Both the position numbers and the translations under genes were made by a program. This document shows positions 53,353-64,000 of a stretch of DNA of 64,000 bases, in pieces (position 1 is the first letter of the stretch; every line of letters starts with the position of its first letter). Origin of the DNA: Aegilops tauschii subsp. strangulata (Eukaryota; Streptophyta; Magnoliopsida; Poales; Poaceae); the NCBI RefSeq assembly GCF_002575655.3, contig NC_053038.3, positions 205,642,730 through 205,706,729 of the forward strand, in the 5' to 3' direction. Under the pieces are notes generated by a model. It worked only from the letters and a program-made list of their open reading frames with translations, made no database searches and was not told the DNA's origin.

Positions 53353-54250
53353 CACTACAAAAAAATACACTTTCGTGATGATACGTGTTTCGTCACAGTA
53401 GGTCACGTTTTCTGTCATGCATGTACATCCTTATGACAGAATCAAGATAGTCATACATGTGCTGTCGTAGAAGTGTTTCATGACAATACCAAAATTATCA
53501 TCACGAAAGTGTCCACTTCCATGACGATAAATGGCGCGTCATGGAAGTGCTTTTACAAGGGTAACCAACATGTGGCATCCACCATAACGGGTCGTCGTTA
53601 AGCTATCGGGTTTCGGTTTGGATCCGATAACCCATTAACAGCCCAGACCAATGGGGATTTTCCACGTGTAAAATTCTCATTCACCGGCGGATCCACGTGT
53701 CGGCCCAACGTTGGGACAGTTGTCATCCAGCGAATGGACGGGACATGCCTATGATACGTCGACACGTGGCTCGGCCCAACAGTGGCCCATTCAGGTCAAA
53801 AGACCGGCCCATTTGACCTAGTCAAAAGGTAACGGCCGGCCCACTTCAGCCCGTGGTTAAATTCAGCCCGTGGTAACGGGACGCGCCTATGATACGTCGA
53901 CACATTACTGGCATGTTCCGGTTGTGGGCCAAATTTAGCCCGTGGTTAAAGTCGGCCCGTTTGTGGCCCATTAATCTGTTGGGCCATTTTCATAGCGTCA
54001 TCAAATACGGTCGATTAATGACGGCCCGTTATGGTCGGCCCATGAATGGACGATTCCAACTCTAGCGCGTTTACGGCCCATAATGCGGTCCGTTATTGGC
54101 CCATGTTTGGTCCATAGATCATACGACTCGTAGAAGGCCCATTGATGTTGCGGCCCGTAGAAGGCCCATTGTTTCTACGGCCCGTAGAAGGCCCATTGAT
54201 TCGATGGCCCGTAGGAGGCCCATGGCCACTATAGTAAATATGTAGCCCAT
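53353..54250. repeat. CACTA terminal repeat and subterminal repeat region
   Basis: The terminal CACTAC is followed by a perfect 16-bp inverted pair (53,367-53,382 with 53,497-53,512) and a 13-bp pair (53,514-53,526 with 53,537-53,549). GATACGTCGACAC occurs twice (about 53,754 and 53,889). At 54,125-54,225 the unit CGGCCCGTAGAAGGCCCATT is repeated about four times. Such arrays are binding sites for transposon proteins in better known CACTA elements. Confidence 0.75.
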
Positions 54251-54551
54251 GGTTATTGTGGACTAGTTTTAAAAAATAGGTTATTGCGGCCACTAGCACA
54301 CCGCGGAAAAAGAACTGCACTCACTACAAGCAAACAAATAAACATGACAACAAGGAAATAAATAAGCAAGCAACTTACGCTAGGCTATCACGGCTATTAC
54401 ACATATTATCCACTAGGCATCAAAGTTCACCACCAGTGCAAATATGGGGAACAAAGCAGCATATTACATACACTGGTTGTCAAAGTTGGCGACCAGTGCA
54501 AATAAACGCCACAACAAAACAAGTCCAGCACTAAAACCACTTCACAAGAGC
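54251..54551. other. Non-coding CACTA segment between subterminal repeats and coding end
   Basis: AT-rich sequence with two near copies of a short stretch (TCAAAGTTCACCACCAGTGC near 54,420 and TCAAAGTTGGCGACCAGTGC near 54,480). It probably represents 3' untranslated sequence of the minus-strand gene. Confidence 0.4.
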
Positions 54552-55004
54552 TCAAGAAACAATATCATGGGTATCCACCATGTTGGCAAGACGCTTAGCA
54601 AGCTTATTAGCTTTCTCTTGTTTGGCGCTTAAATCCTCCAGTGCTTGCTGTTGCACCAGAAAGTATGCATCTGAATTCTGCAGGGACTTCCTCAGTCCTT
54701 CGGCTTCCTGTCGCAACACATCTAATCGATGTCTTTGAACTTGAAGTTGAGACTCAAGAAGCCGAACTGATTCAGGCAGCGAGTTCGAAGAGCTGGTGCC
54801 AGCAGTAGTGGCCAGTAACTCGAACACTACATCAAGATAGGACATTGGGGTTGTCTTAGTGTCTTCAGTATAGTTTTTATCAGCTTTCTTGGAGACCAAC
54901 AGGGATGTCTCACTATCTTGAACCTTATCTACATTACTTCCTTTACCATTGCATAACGGACTACTCTTCTCCAATATTTTGTCCACGTTATAAAAGAGAA
55001 ACAA
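54552..55004 (-). pseudogene. CACTA protein, C-terminal coiled-coil exon
   Basis: A 150-codon minus-strand frame whose second half forms a coiled coil (VRLLESQLQVQRHRLDVLRQ, then LEDLSAKQEKANKLAKRLAN). It lies next to the subterminal repeats, as the last exon should. It looks like the C-terminal part of the non-catalytic protein of Triticeae CACTA elements. Function by analogy only. Confidence 0.55.
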
Positions 55005-55488
55005 GCAGGCAGATCACATGTTTACCATGTTGTATATGAAACTCATTTTGGTAAACCAGTTAAGTAGTAAGGTGGACAGGATAACAACATGAAACAAACA
55101 TATATCTATGTAGTATGGTCACTGTATGGTCTATATCATTCTAGTTTATTTTGCCAAATCAAGATAGACAATGTTCAAATCATATATGTTTAAGACAAAG
55201 TAGCATAGACAGAATATAAGTGTGGGAAACTACACAACAATAACAACACTGGTAATGTGCATGGCATGCGAACATAACTATTTATTCAATTGAAACTGAA
55301 ATCAACATAGAGCAAGTTACAACAGCAAACACGTTAAACAAACAGGTTTAAAACATACCTGTTGCACCATTGGAGTTTCAATTGCATCCTTCAAATTTGA
55401 AATTAGTTGGTATGAGTAAATACAGTGATGCAATAGCAAAGGAGTATGAACCATAGCTACGGAACCTGACCTGAGAACAATTCTTCTT

Positions 55489-55824
55489 CTACTTTAAGCG
55501 TTGGCTTGGGGTTCGGAGTGGTGGTCCTCGTGCTTTGGGCACTGTAGTTGCCTTACTAACTGCTCGTGTTTGGGTGCTCTGTGGCGGAGATGGTGCTGTG
55601 TCAACTGGAACTGGGTTACTATCTGCTGGGGTTGGGGTTAGAAGGGGTGTAGTTGGTTCTCTGTCCAACTGGGTAGGGGTACAATCTACGTGAGTCTGGG
55701 TTATGTGTGGTGGGACTGGTTCTTGGGCCAGTACAACCATGGTTCTATCTGCATCGACGGGTAACACGATCTTTTCTGAAGACCGTGTTTTTACTCCCAT
55801 AGATACTGCCATCACCCCCTCCAA
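55489..55824 (-). pseudogene. CACTA protein exon with Pro/Thr-rich region
   Basis: A 111-codon minus-strand frame. It begins MEGVMAVSMGVKTRSSEKIV, a version of the exon that also occurs near 56,540-56,630 and 57,045-57,124. A Pro/Thr/Ser-rich run up to PRGPPLRTPS-like text follows. The exon borders are not certain. Confidence 0.5.
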
Positions 55825-55849
55825 TTAAAATGGCTGATAAACAAGGAAA

Positions 55850-57470
55850 GTAATTGAATGTACAGACATTGTAAGATAGATAGGTGCAATGGATAGTAGG
55901 GAAGAAAACAGGGCATGAAATAATTCACATTTATGTTGTCTAACCAAACAGAATAGCATGACATAATTTCACATATATGATGGCTTATTAAACAGGATAG
56001 CATGACACAATTTCAAATATATGATGGCTAACTAAACAGGATAGAATGACATACTTCAAAATATGATGACTATGTAAATAGGATGACATGATATAACTAT
56101 ACGATGTGTCTATTAAAGTGGTTGGCATGCCATAATTCACAAACATGTCGTCGATGGAAACATGATGGCATGGTATAATTCACGGATAGAATGACATAAT
56201 TCAAAATATGATGACTATGTAAACAGGATGACACGATATAACTATATTATGTCTTTAGAAAATGGGTTGGCATGCCATAATTCAGATGCATGTTGTCTAT
56301 GTAAACACCATGGCATGATATAATTCAAATATATGATTCATATACTAAGCAAGTGAGCAGAGGGAAATCGCATATATGATGTGTCAACTAAGGAGATGGC
56401 ATTCAATATTGTGTATATGATGTAAAAACTAAGCATTGCAAGACAGCATATGCATGATATGAGTAATATAACCCTGCCAAGTTTGGGCATACACCTCAGG
56501 GGGAAAATAGGACTGGTCATCTGCCTCTTAATCCTCCTCTCACGAGCTATCTGCAACAAGCAAGATATCTGCTTCAGCTGGTAGCATTGTCTGCTTTGAA
56601 GACCTTGTTTTCACTCTAGACTTCTCCATCACCAATTCAAATGGCTGGTGGACAGGAAGAGTAGTTGGATATACAAACATTGTCGACCAATGGAATGAGT
56701 AATACAAAAAAAGGATGGCATGATATAATTCACATATATGACGCTTGGCTAAACAGCATGGCATTGCATAATTCACATACATAATGCCTTGCAACAAGAT
56801 ATCATTGCATAATTCACATATATAATGTCTTACAACAAGATGGCATTGCAAAATTCACATATATGGTAATTAGACACTAAACATGTGGCATTCACACAAA
56901 ACATGTCTAAACTAAGCAAATGACATGCCAATGCAAGACACCATATGCACGATATGAGCAATATAACCCTGCCAAGTTAGAGCATGCACCTCAGGGGGGG
57001 AGTATGACTGGTCATTTGCCTCTGAATCCTCCTCTGAGGAGCTATCTGTAACCAGCAAGACATGTGCTTCGTCAGATAGCATTGTCTGCTCTGAAGACCT
57101 TGTTTTCACTCTAGATTTTTCCATGGCCGTGTCGAATGGCTGATGCACAGGAAGAGTAATTGAATGTACTAAAATTGTTCAAAAATTTAATACGTAATAA
57201 AAAAAAGATGGCATGATATAATTCACATATAAGATGACTAGCTAACCAGGATGGCATTGAAAAATTCACATATATGATGCCTGGCTAAACAAGATGGCAT
57301 TGCATGATTCACATATATGATATAGGAACTAAACAGATGACATTCACATAATGCATGTCTAAACTAAGCAGATGACATATTTTTATGTATAAAGTAAGCA
57401 ATGCAAGGCACCATATGCATGATATGACCAACATCAGCATGCCAATTTAGAGAAAAAGACCTCAGGGGGT
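55850..57470 (-). repeat. Intron minisatellite in the CACTA element
   Basis: About 17 imperfect copies of a unit around GGCATGATATAATTCACATA plus TATGATG, spaced about 40 bp. They occur in three blocks (about 55,890-56,400, 56,700-56,900 and 57,200-57,330) between exon copies. Confidence 0.8.
56540..57148 (-). pseudogene. Two further copies of the duplicated CACTA exon
   Basis: Minus-strand MEKSRVKTRSSEQTMLSDEA and DSSSEEDSEANDQSYSPPEV (57,124 down to about 56,990), and MEKSRVKTRSSKQTMLPAEA (56,629 down to 56,540). The second copy has a stop just after ADSS. A further remnant with CCTCAGGGGGTAAATAGG lies near 57,460. These are tandem copies of one exon with its flanking intron, together with the copy at 55,735-55,800. 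Confidence 0.6.
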
Positions 57471-57479
57471 AAATAGGAG

Positions 57480-58215
57480 TGGTCTGCTCCCTCTAAATCC
57501 CCTCTGAATAGTTATCTTCCACTTGATTACAGTCTAGAATGGGGGGAGGGGGTTGCTTTTGCCCCGACCATGGAGCGACGTCTGCATAAAATTTTATTGC
57601 CACGCAAGGCTCGTCTCTTTTGCTCTACATGTTTAGTACCATTTTGTACAATAACTGACATGCGTGGATAGACCCAAAACCAATGATAGCAGGCAGATAA
57701 TAGCTTCAGTAAAAAAATACAGATAATGGCTCCTTTAATGTTTGTTTCCATCCAACATGAAACTCATAGTAGACAACCAAGATTAACCAGATGGTAGACA
57801 GATAGTATTGATTGTTGCCCCAATATGTACCCCACAACCATTTAAAACTCAACTTTGAGCATTAGTTTGGACCTGACTCGGAGTCTAATCGGTGAACAGG
57901 ATGATAAAGTAGCATGTCATCATATTAAGCGATGCATAACAAAAGCAGACACGAAAGAGTGTGACCTCTCTTGCGGACCCGTGTAGTCCTCAAGGTCATC
58001 TGCTCAGTTAATGATGGTAATGCGGTTGTCGTGGCTGCCAGCGGTGGGGAAGAAGATCTGAGGCAGCGAAAGACAGCCTGGAGGGCAGATCCCTGCCGTG
58101 GTGAACCCGTCCGTCGTTGGAGCAGCTGAGCTGGGGTGGACCACAATGCAGCAGGAGCGAAAAAAACCACACAAGGTTTTCTTTGACACATATCTACAAC
58201 AGAAGTAATTATGTA
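57480..58215 (-). pseudogene. CACTA 5' gene region, weak coding pieces
   Basis: Minus-strand frames at 57,751-57,527 and 58,191-57,925 are short and have no motif that I can name. By position they may be upstream exons of the CACTA gene. The rest is non-coding. Confidence 0.25.
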
Positions 58216-58665
58216 AGGGCTTGTTTGAATTGGAGGATTCTAACAATGCAGGGATAGGAAATACATAGGAATAGGATAGGAATGCATGTGCAAAACAGAG
58301 AATTTAAAAACACAGGATTTCTGCCAATCTGGGTGTTTGGTTCACAAGAATTGGAAGATCACAGGATGCAAAGAAGCATGGTGATTAAGTCAAGCCACAA
58401 GAAAATGTACGGTTATAATGCTATTATGCTACTATCTCTTGATCTTGTGCTTCATGAATAGAAATTTGAAAAGGAGGACAAGTGGATATTAAAATTCCTA
58501 CGGTTTTTCTTTCAAGGAGACACTAAAGGATTAAATCCTACAGTTTTCCTTTGCTCCATTCCTTTGTACCAAATGCATGAATAATAGTACCATAAGAACT
58601 TTCCAATTCCTATGTTTTTTCTTCACTTTTCCTTTCAAGCACTGGCGATTCTAGTAGGCAGGCTT
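58216..58665. mobile_element. Possible small inserted element (GGGCTTGTTTG...) in the CACTA
   Basis: The stretch starts AGGGCTTGTTTGAATTGGAGG and contains GGATAGGAATGCATGTG and TTCCTATGTTTTTTCTTCAC. This is reminiscent of small non-coding DNA elements in grasses whose ends read GGGCCTGTTTGG. The far end does not form a clean inverted repeat, so the assignment is weak. Confidence 0.25.
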
Positions 58666-58960
58666 GAATAGGGAAAAGCCAACACTAAAAAAATGTTTTT
58701 GTGCTACTTCTACTACTTTGGACCCAGGCCACTGCCCTACTAGCTCAACTCCCAGGCCCACCTACAAATGCACAGCTCAAACGCGCAGAAATAAATAATG
58801 ATGGCATTCAAGAGAGTCCATCACAGATAGTTAAGTTGCCTGGTACCTCACTACTTGTCATATAGTAGGAGAAACGAATCATATTTCACGTTACTACGTG
58901 TGCTCAGTGGACAATATATATAACACGTAGAGTAAAAAAGCGATGCAACAAGTGTACAAC
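58666..58960. other. Unassigned sequence before element Z
   Basis: I see no gene or clear repeat here. It is presumably CACTA interior, cut by the Z LTR at 58,961. Confidence 0.4.
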
Positions 58961-61538
58961 TGTAACATCCCAAATTTTCAATTTGGAATGTTATACATAG
59001 GTCATCCATGCATGTCATATTTTATTGCATTTTGTTTTGCGATCCTTGAAATTCTAAGCAACTCAAGGACCCACGGAGAGAGTTGGGGATTTCATGATTT
59101 TCATATTTGAATTTTCTCAAATATCGAAACAAGGATCATTTTGGTTTTAATTATTTTTCTCTCCGAAATATTTCTAATTAAAATGTATGAGCGGAGATAA
59201 TATGACCTCTCCAAAATAAATGAAATATAGGAGGAAAAATGTTAAAGTCAAATAAATAATTTTATTTGGATTTCATTGCTATTTTATTTGGATTTGAAAA
59301 TATGCATTTTTCTAAAATTGCATTTTAGCCCAAATAAATGTTTAATTTGTCCAAAATATTATTGGAGGACCGTGAAAATTTATTTCAGGATTTTTGGACC
59401 TCATTTGGTATTTCTTTTATTTTTTTTACTCCGTCCATTAAAAAACGTGCACCGACCTAACGGGCCGTCCCCGACCCGGACACTGCCGCGCCAGGCCTTT
59501 ATAAGGCGAGGCCGAGGCCGCCCTAGCCCACCCAGCCGCCTCGCGCCACCAGCCGCCGCCGCCGCTGCCGCCCGCGTCGCCGCCGACATCGACCGCCGCC
59601 GCCGCCGCCGGAGCCACTGCCGTTGACCGTTGACCGGTCGGTTTTTTTCCAGTTAACCACCTGGTTTTTTTAGTTTCCAGTTTATTTTCATAGATCGGTT
59701 TTCTCGTCGGTTTATTTTATTTAGTGGACATTCGTCCGATCGTTCGTTTTAACAAATGTTCTTCGCCGGATAGGTTCAGACAGCGAACGTTCGTTCGTTA
59801 GTCTTTTCTTTTTATTTTATTTTCGGCTAGGGACCTATCCGCGACTATTTTTATCGCAGATTAGCCCCTGATCTTCAAACCCTCGTAACTTTTCAACCGT
59901 TTGTCCAAATCTAGTGAAACCAACGCCAAAATCTTCGTCTTGAGCCCCTCATTCTATTTAAACAACTTGAACAAGGTTTTGACAATTTAAAATTTGGTTT
60001 CAAGTAGATTTGATTTCGAAGTTCTTTTGACCGTAGTTTCAGTTCCGTAGCTCCGATTCGATTGATTCTTTTTGCAGATCGAATATTTTCAAGTGGATTT
60101 TCAGATTCGATCTTCTTATTTGAGTTTTTCCCTTGCATCTTTGCTTGGGTGCTTATGTATGCTATTGTTTGTTTGCGATAGAATTTCCGGAGTGCGAAGC
60201 GTGCTACTACGAGTCTCTAGGGTTTGCGGATCATCAGCAAGGCAAGTAACACATTGATCATACTCTTTTCATACCCACTTTTTATGCATTAGATACAATC
60301 CTCAAACATTGCATGATTAGGATGTGATTAACTTGTGGGATTTGGGAATTAGATGATGAGGTAGAACCTATTGCCCTTTTATTACCAAACCCTTGTGAGT
60401 TACTTCTACGCTATGCTTATATTGCCATGCTATGCTCGTAGACGTGGATTGGGTTTGAGTGTATCCATGATAGATGTGAGATTGTTAATTAATGGTATAC
60501 TTAAGGTGGCTACTTAAATACACATCTGGGTGGATTGGTTGCGGGTACCTGGAGAATCCAGTGTTGTCCTAGGATATCCCGGAGGACCCGTGTGATCATC
60601 CTATGGCTCGCCACCCAGGCTCAAAGGGATCATAAGATTATTCATGCTAGAAACTTCCGTGTGCAGCCACAAGCTATTATGGGCTCTAGCATAGTTGAGT
60701 ATGTTGCATGACCTCTTCCAGTGGTAGGCTAGCAGATGTAGGGGATGTAGGTTGGTACTGTCTACCCAGGGTTAGGGTTATTGCTTCTGAAAGAGTGTGT
60801 CTCGATCATCCATTTCTCAAACACCATGTAGTGCGAGAAATTTAACGGAGGAGATCGAGTCTTATGGGGAAAAGTGCGCAAACCTCTGGAGAGTGTACAA
60901 ACTAATCATGGTTAGCCGTGTCCCCGGTTATGGACATCTTGAGTATCTGGTACTTGAATTATTGATTTGATCTCATCACTCTAAATTAATTTTGTTGGGA
61001 TGTTAATTACTTTTAATTGGGATTGAGTTGGAGGAACCTTCTCAATGTTTCAACCACCATGATAGTTAAATAAAATATATTCCTTTGCTGTAGGGAAAAA
61101 TTGGCTTTTCGCAAAATATTATAACCATAGAGCCTCCACCAGCCATATATGCATGTAGTGATTGCTTTTAGTTGTTCATTTGCTCTACTGTGTTATCTTG
61201 CCAGCATATTCCATGTGCTGACCCGTTTTCGGGCTGCAACATATCATGTTGCAGACTTTTCAGACGAAGAGTAAGGTGCGCTAGGTTGTTGTCGTGCACT
61301 CAGCTATGCCGTTGGAGTTGATGGACTCACTTTATCTTCCAAGCCTTTCGCTATTATCTTATTTAGATGGCCTTAAGCCATATTTATTGTAATAAGTTCT
61401 CTCTTGAGACATTCGATGTAATAAGTGTGTGATTGCTACTCTGTTGTAAATCCTTCAAGTACTGTGTGTGTCAGCATTACCGATCCAGGGATGACACTTA
61501 TGCACAGAGATTTGACCGTCTGAGGTCAGGTCGCTACA
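58961..61538 (+). repeat. 5' LTR of element Z
   Basis: It starts TGTAACATCCCAAATTTTCA and ends GGTCGCTACA, about 2.58 kb. There is a TATA box at 59,498-59,505 (TTTATAAG), followed by a very GC-rich leader with CGCCGCCGC repeats. The end is set by the primer site right after it. No second LTR is in the window. Confidence 0.75.
59498..59505 (+). promoter_or_regulatory. TATA box in the Z LTR
   Basis: TTTATAAG after a GC-rich upstream part; the CpG-rich leader begins directly downstream. Confidence 0.55.
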
Positions 61539-61540
61539 AG

Positions 61541-61554
61541 ATGGTTTCAGAGCA
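61541..61554 (+). other. Primer-binding site of element Z
   Basis: ATGGTTTCAGAGCA, 2 bp after the LTR end. It resembles the initiator-Met type TGGTATCAGAGC with a few changes. Confidence 0.6.
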
Positions 61555-61645
61555 CACGCTGAATGTAGGACACGACCACTAAGATGAGCCAGAGGTCACT
61601 CTTCTCTACTCATTTTTGACTCCTCTTCATTTTCTACTCTTTAGG

Positions 61646-62214
61646 ATGGCGGACTCAAGGAACAAGTTTGCACAACCGGATGAAGACACACCATTTGGAC
61701 GACACTTGAAGGAAGTCCCTAGGTACCTGAACATCGGAATACCCAGCTTCACCGGGACCTACACCGCCACTTTACCAGAAGAGGCTCGTTGGATGATTCG
61801 AGTTCAAGTTCCAGGAAGGATATTCACGCCAGTTACTGAGCCCATAGAGTTTTCCTTCGATGCACCAACCTGGAGTCTAGGTAAGAGCATGGCAGCCCAC
61901 ATCGCCATGGGACGCATCGGCGAAGTTTATCACAAGGATCTTATGGACACCATCTACCAGATATGTGGGCGCCGAGATGAGCAATGGGAGATGATCAGCA
62001 CCAGGAGGGATAGGTCCATTGCAGCGTTCATCCAGGAGCTAAACGAGCACATTCGTCGACAAGAGAATCAGATGTGCGCGAGCATGATAGACTTGAAGAA
62101 GGCAATGACTAGGAACACAGAGCTAGAAGAGGAACTCAAGTCTACATGCGACGGATATGAGGAGGAAATCGCAATACTAGTGGAGAAGAATGACGACCTG
62201 ACAAGGAAGCTAGG
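61646..62214 (+). pseudogene. gag-like first protein of element Z, cut by LTR W
   Basis: About 190 codons are open from MADSRNKFAQPDEDTPFGRH. PRYLNIGIPSFTGTYTATLP and FSFDAPTWSLGKSMAAHIAM follow, then a coiled coil (NTELEEELKSTCDGYEEEIA). This protein type is known as a hypothetical first frame of Triticeae gypsy elements; its fold and role are not established. I chose the second Met because it lies in the better start context after the leader. The frame runs through the insertion point and ends 28 bp inside W, so the true C-terminus is lost from view. Confidence 0.65.
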
Positions 62215-64000
62215 TGTGGGGACCCCGACTCTTAAGTCGTGATCACCGAATGCACGTGTACAGTGATCCCAGAGATCAATGCTCACTGAACACACAGAAG
62301 CTGAATAACAAGAGTCTTACATCCATACATACCTTCTTACATAAATTATGACCATTATGGCCGAGTCTTGAGTATAACTTCGTAGCGGAAATCTTCGTCG
62401 ATAACTTGGACCCATGCCATCTGCCTTAACCCTACAGGCATTTTGACTGGGAAGCGTCCTAGCTCGCATGTTCGTCACCAAGGTACTCTTCATTATATCC
62501 TGTTCTTTCATGCCTGGCCAATAAAATAACCAGTGGCAAGCCAATGAGTACTTTGAATGTACTCGCAAGCAACCCAAGGGTGATAACAGAATAATTATGC
62601 AAGGCGCTACTGCTAAATTGGCATTTTTGCGGAAAGCTAGTTTTTCTCATGCAAGTATGATCAACATTTATCAAGGACATGAATGCGTTTGCAACAAGTA
62701 TCAGCAGGTTACAGACATTAACATCGAGAAGGAGTTGTGAACAACTCGTGCTCAAGCTCATCGTGACTTCCCCACGAATCCCATCAACATATTTACCAAA
62801 CCGTGTTGTTTTCTAGAAACATATGGACATAGTCTAAGCAGCACCACCCAACTGTCCTTGACCGTGGACACGGCTATTCGAATAGTTTGACACTCTGCAG
62901 AGGTTGCACACTTTACCCACAAGATCCGGGGAACTTCCGTGTCATCCACGACCCGCGGTATCTCAAGTACCCGGGGTAAGCACCCGATCACTATCTTTCC
63001 CTAGACGACACTAACATAGAGTCCACTCGATTGGTAGCAGCCCCCGTGCCCAACATTTGACATCTTAAAATTTGTGGAGCCACGCTCCCATATTCATCAC
63101 ATACCACAAGCACGGGGTACCAACTGTGTGTCCGATGCCCTGTAAAAACAGTCATGGCTGCCCTACCTGGCACGACCCCATCCCGAGAGTGACCTCATGT
63201 CACCCCCGTCACTAGTAATGCGGGCACCATGCTAGTATCGGCCTAGGTAATCAATAATGCCCTTTCACATATAAGGGTAGAGTGGTTGCGCATGTTTGGT
63301 TGGGACGGTCGACAAATCTTAAATCTAATTTGTCTCTATAAACAACACTTTTATCAAGCCTCGGTACAGTACTTCTCCACCAAGTAGTGACCTAGTTCAT
63401 CATCATCTCCCAGGGGCATCAGTGGCACCCACTGGGGCTGTTTGCAAGTATGTCAAACCACACTTGTTTCTTTGCATGCATAACCCTGACACATTTTGCG
63501 TAGCCAACTACTACAGCATATTTCTACAATCCATCAACACAACTCTAAACAAGGATAGAGTCATGAACAATGCAAGTATCAACGGGTATGCAAAGGAGGC
63601 AAGCCCAGCAAGGTTGCCATTCAAGATACATCATGCACTCGATGAAACAATGAAAATGCTCTCATGATATAAAAGGGTTCAACATGGTCAAAGGGCTGCT
63701 TGCCTGGTTCATCAGAGTCTTGAAATCTTCTGGTCATTCTCCAAGTACTCCGTCTACTTCGTCAACTAACATAGGAAACAATCACAATAAGCAACACAAC
63801 AAGGCAAAAATAAAAGTGCTCTAAAAAATATGAATTTGACTTTTCTAGGATATCTCTGGTTATATGAAAAATAACTAGAGTGGTTTCTTTGGGGCTGGAT
63901 TAGTGGATATTTTTGAGTATTTCAATATGATAGAATCAATGGATTTATGGATTTGCAAGAAGTGTACAGAAATATATTTTTGAAAAATGAGCAAGGGCGC
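62215..64000 (-). mobile_element. LTR W inserted in element Z, right end outside window
   Basis: It starts TGTGGGGACCCCGACTCTTA. Read on the minus strand it ends GAGTCGGGGTCCCCACA, which from memory is a common 3' LTR end in Triticeae gypsy elements. Conserved-looking stretches such as minus GCGAGTACATTCAAAGTACT support this orientation. No gene is seen to the window end. The other boundary and the internal domain lie at or beyond 64,000. The presumed duplication CTAGG (62,210-62,214) cannot be checked. Confidence 0.6.

Larger units (their letters stand above)
53353..58960 (-). mobile_element. CACTA DNA transposon, one end and decayed gene region (Jorge-like)
   Basis: It begins with CACTACAAAAAAATACAC, the typical terminal inverted repeat start of the CACTA superfamily. 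About 0.9 kb of subterminal repeats follow, rich in GGCCCA and GGCCCGT. Coding pieces lie on the minus strand. The other end is not in the window: element Z is inserted at 58,961. The transposase core was not recognised, and visible pieces resemble the second protein of such elements. The family name is from memory. Confidence 0.8.
58961..62214 (+). mobile_element. Element Z: gypsy-type retrotransposon, 5' part
   Basis: 5' LTR, primer site and the beginning of a gag-like protein on the plus strand. The element is cut at 62,214 by LTR W. The rest lies outside the window. Family not assigned. Confidence 0.75.

Noticed and set aside
59401..59626. Ala/Pro/Arg-rich frames in the Z LTR
   Set aside because: They arise from CGCCGCCGC repeats in the leader downstream of the TATA box. 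There is no other support for coding.

Overview
The window looks like intergenic DNA from a large grass genome, most likely a Triticeae species (wheat, goatgrass, barley or rye group). I found no host gene, no tRNA or rRNA gene and no CRISPR array. Nearly every base can be assigned to long terminal repeat (LTR) retrotransposons of the Ty3/gypsy type or to one CACTA DNA transposon, nested in one another. Family names such as Fatima, Sabrina/WHAM, Sukkula and Jorge are recalled from the Triticeae literature and are tentative. Letters A, B, C, D, G, H, W, X, Y and Z are labels used only here.

Left part (1-11,875). An X-family LTR (1-938) ends inside an Athila-type LTR (939-1,396). That LTR sits in the pol gene of a Tat-type gypsy element, A (1,397-9,176). 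A has a decayed reverse transcriptase, two RNase H modules, an integrase core with its catalytic triad, an antisense gene and a 3' LTR. A in turn sits in element D (minus strand, to about 10,940). Next come fragments of another Tat-type element, H.

Middle (11,876-31,716). Element B (11,876-20,691) is whole at its ends, with 470-bp LTRs and the target duplication ATGAG. It has only gag, protease and a multi-exon antisense gene, with no polymerase or integrase. It splits the antisense gene of H. Element C (minus strand) carries gag, protease and reverse transcriptase, and is cut in its reverse transcriptase by element X (23,651-28,350). The duplication GAAGG flanks X, and the C frame matches up on both sides.

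Right part (31,717-64,000). Element Y (31,717-39,292, minus) has 1.18-kb LTRs, palindromic repeats upstream of its TATA box, and a 799-codon Cys/His/Met-rich open frame of unknown function. Element G (39,293-53,350, plus) is split by a LARD-like element with 3.7-3.8-kb LTRs and no coding capacity (40,921-52,096; duplication TTAGG). A CACTA transposon end (53,353 to about 58,960) carries decayed minus-strand exons. It is cut by gypsy element Z (58,961-62,214), whose gag is cut by another LTR, W (62,215 to the window end).

The most unusual items are the X and Y elements. They pair gag-like segments with long frames that match no domain I know, and they lack pol. Other notable items are the dyad array in the Y promoter, the exon-intron layout of the antisense genes, the hairpins at the CACTA end, and a short motif shared by the LTRs of four otherwise different Tat-type elements.
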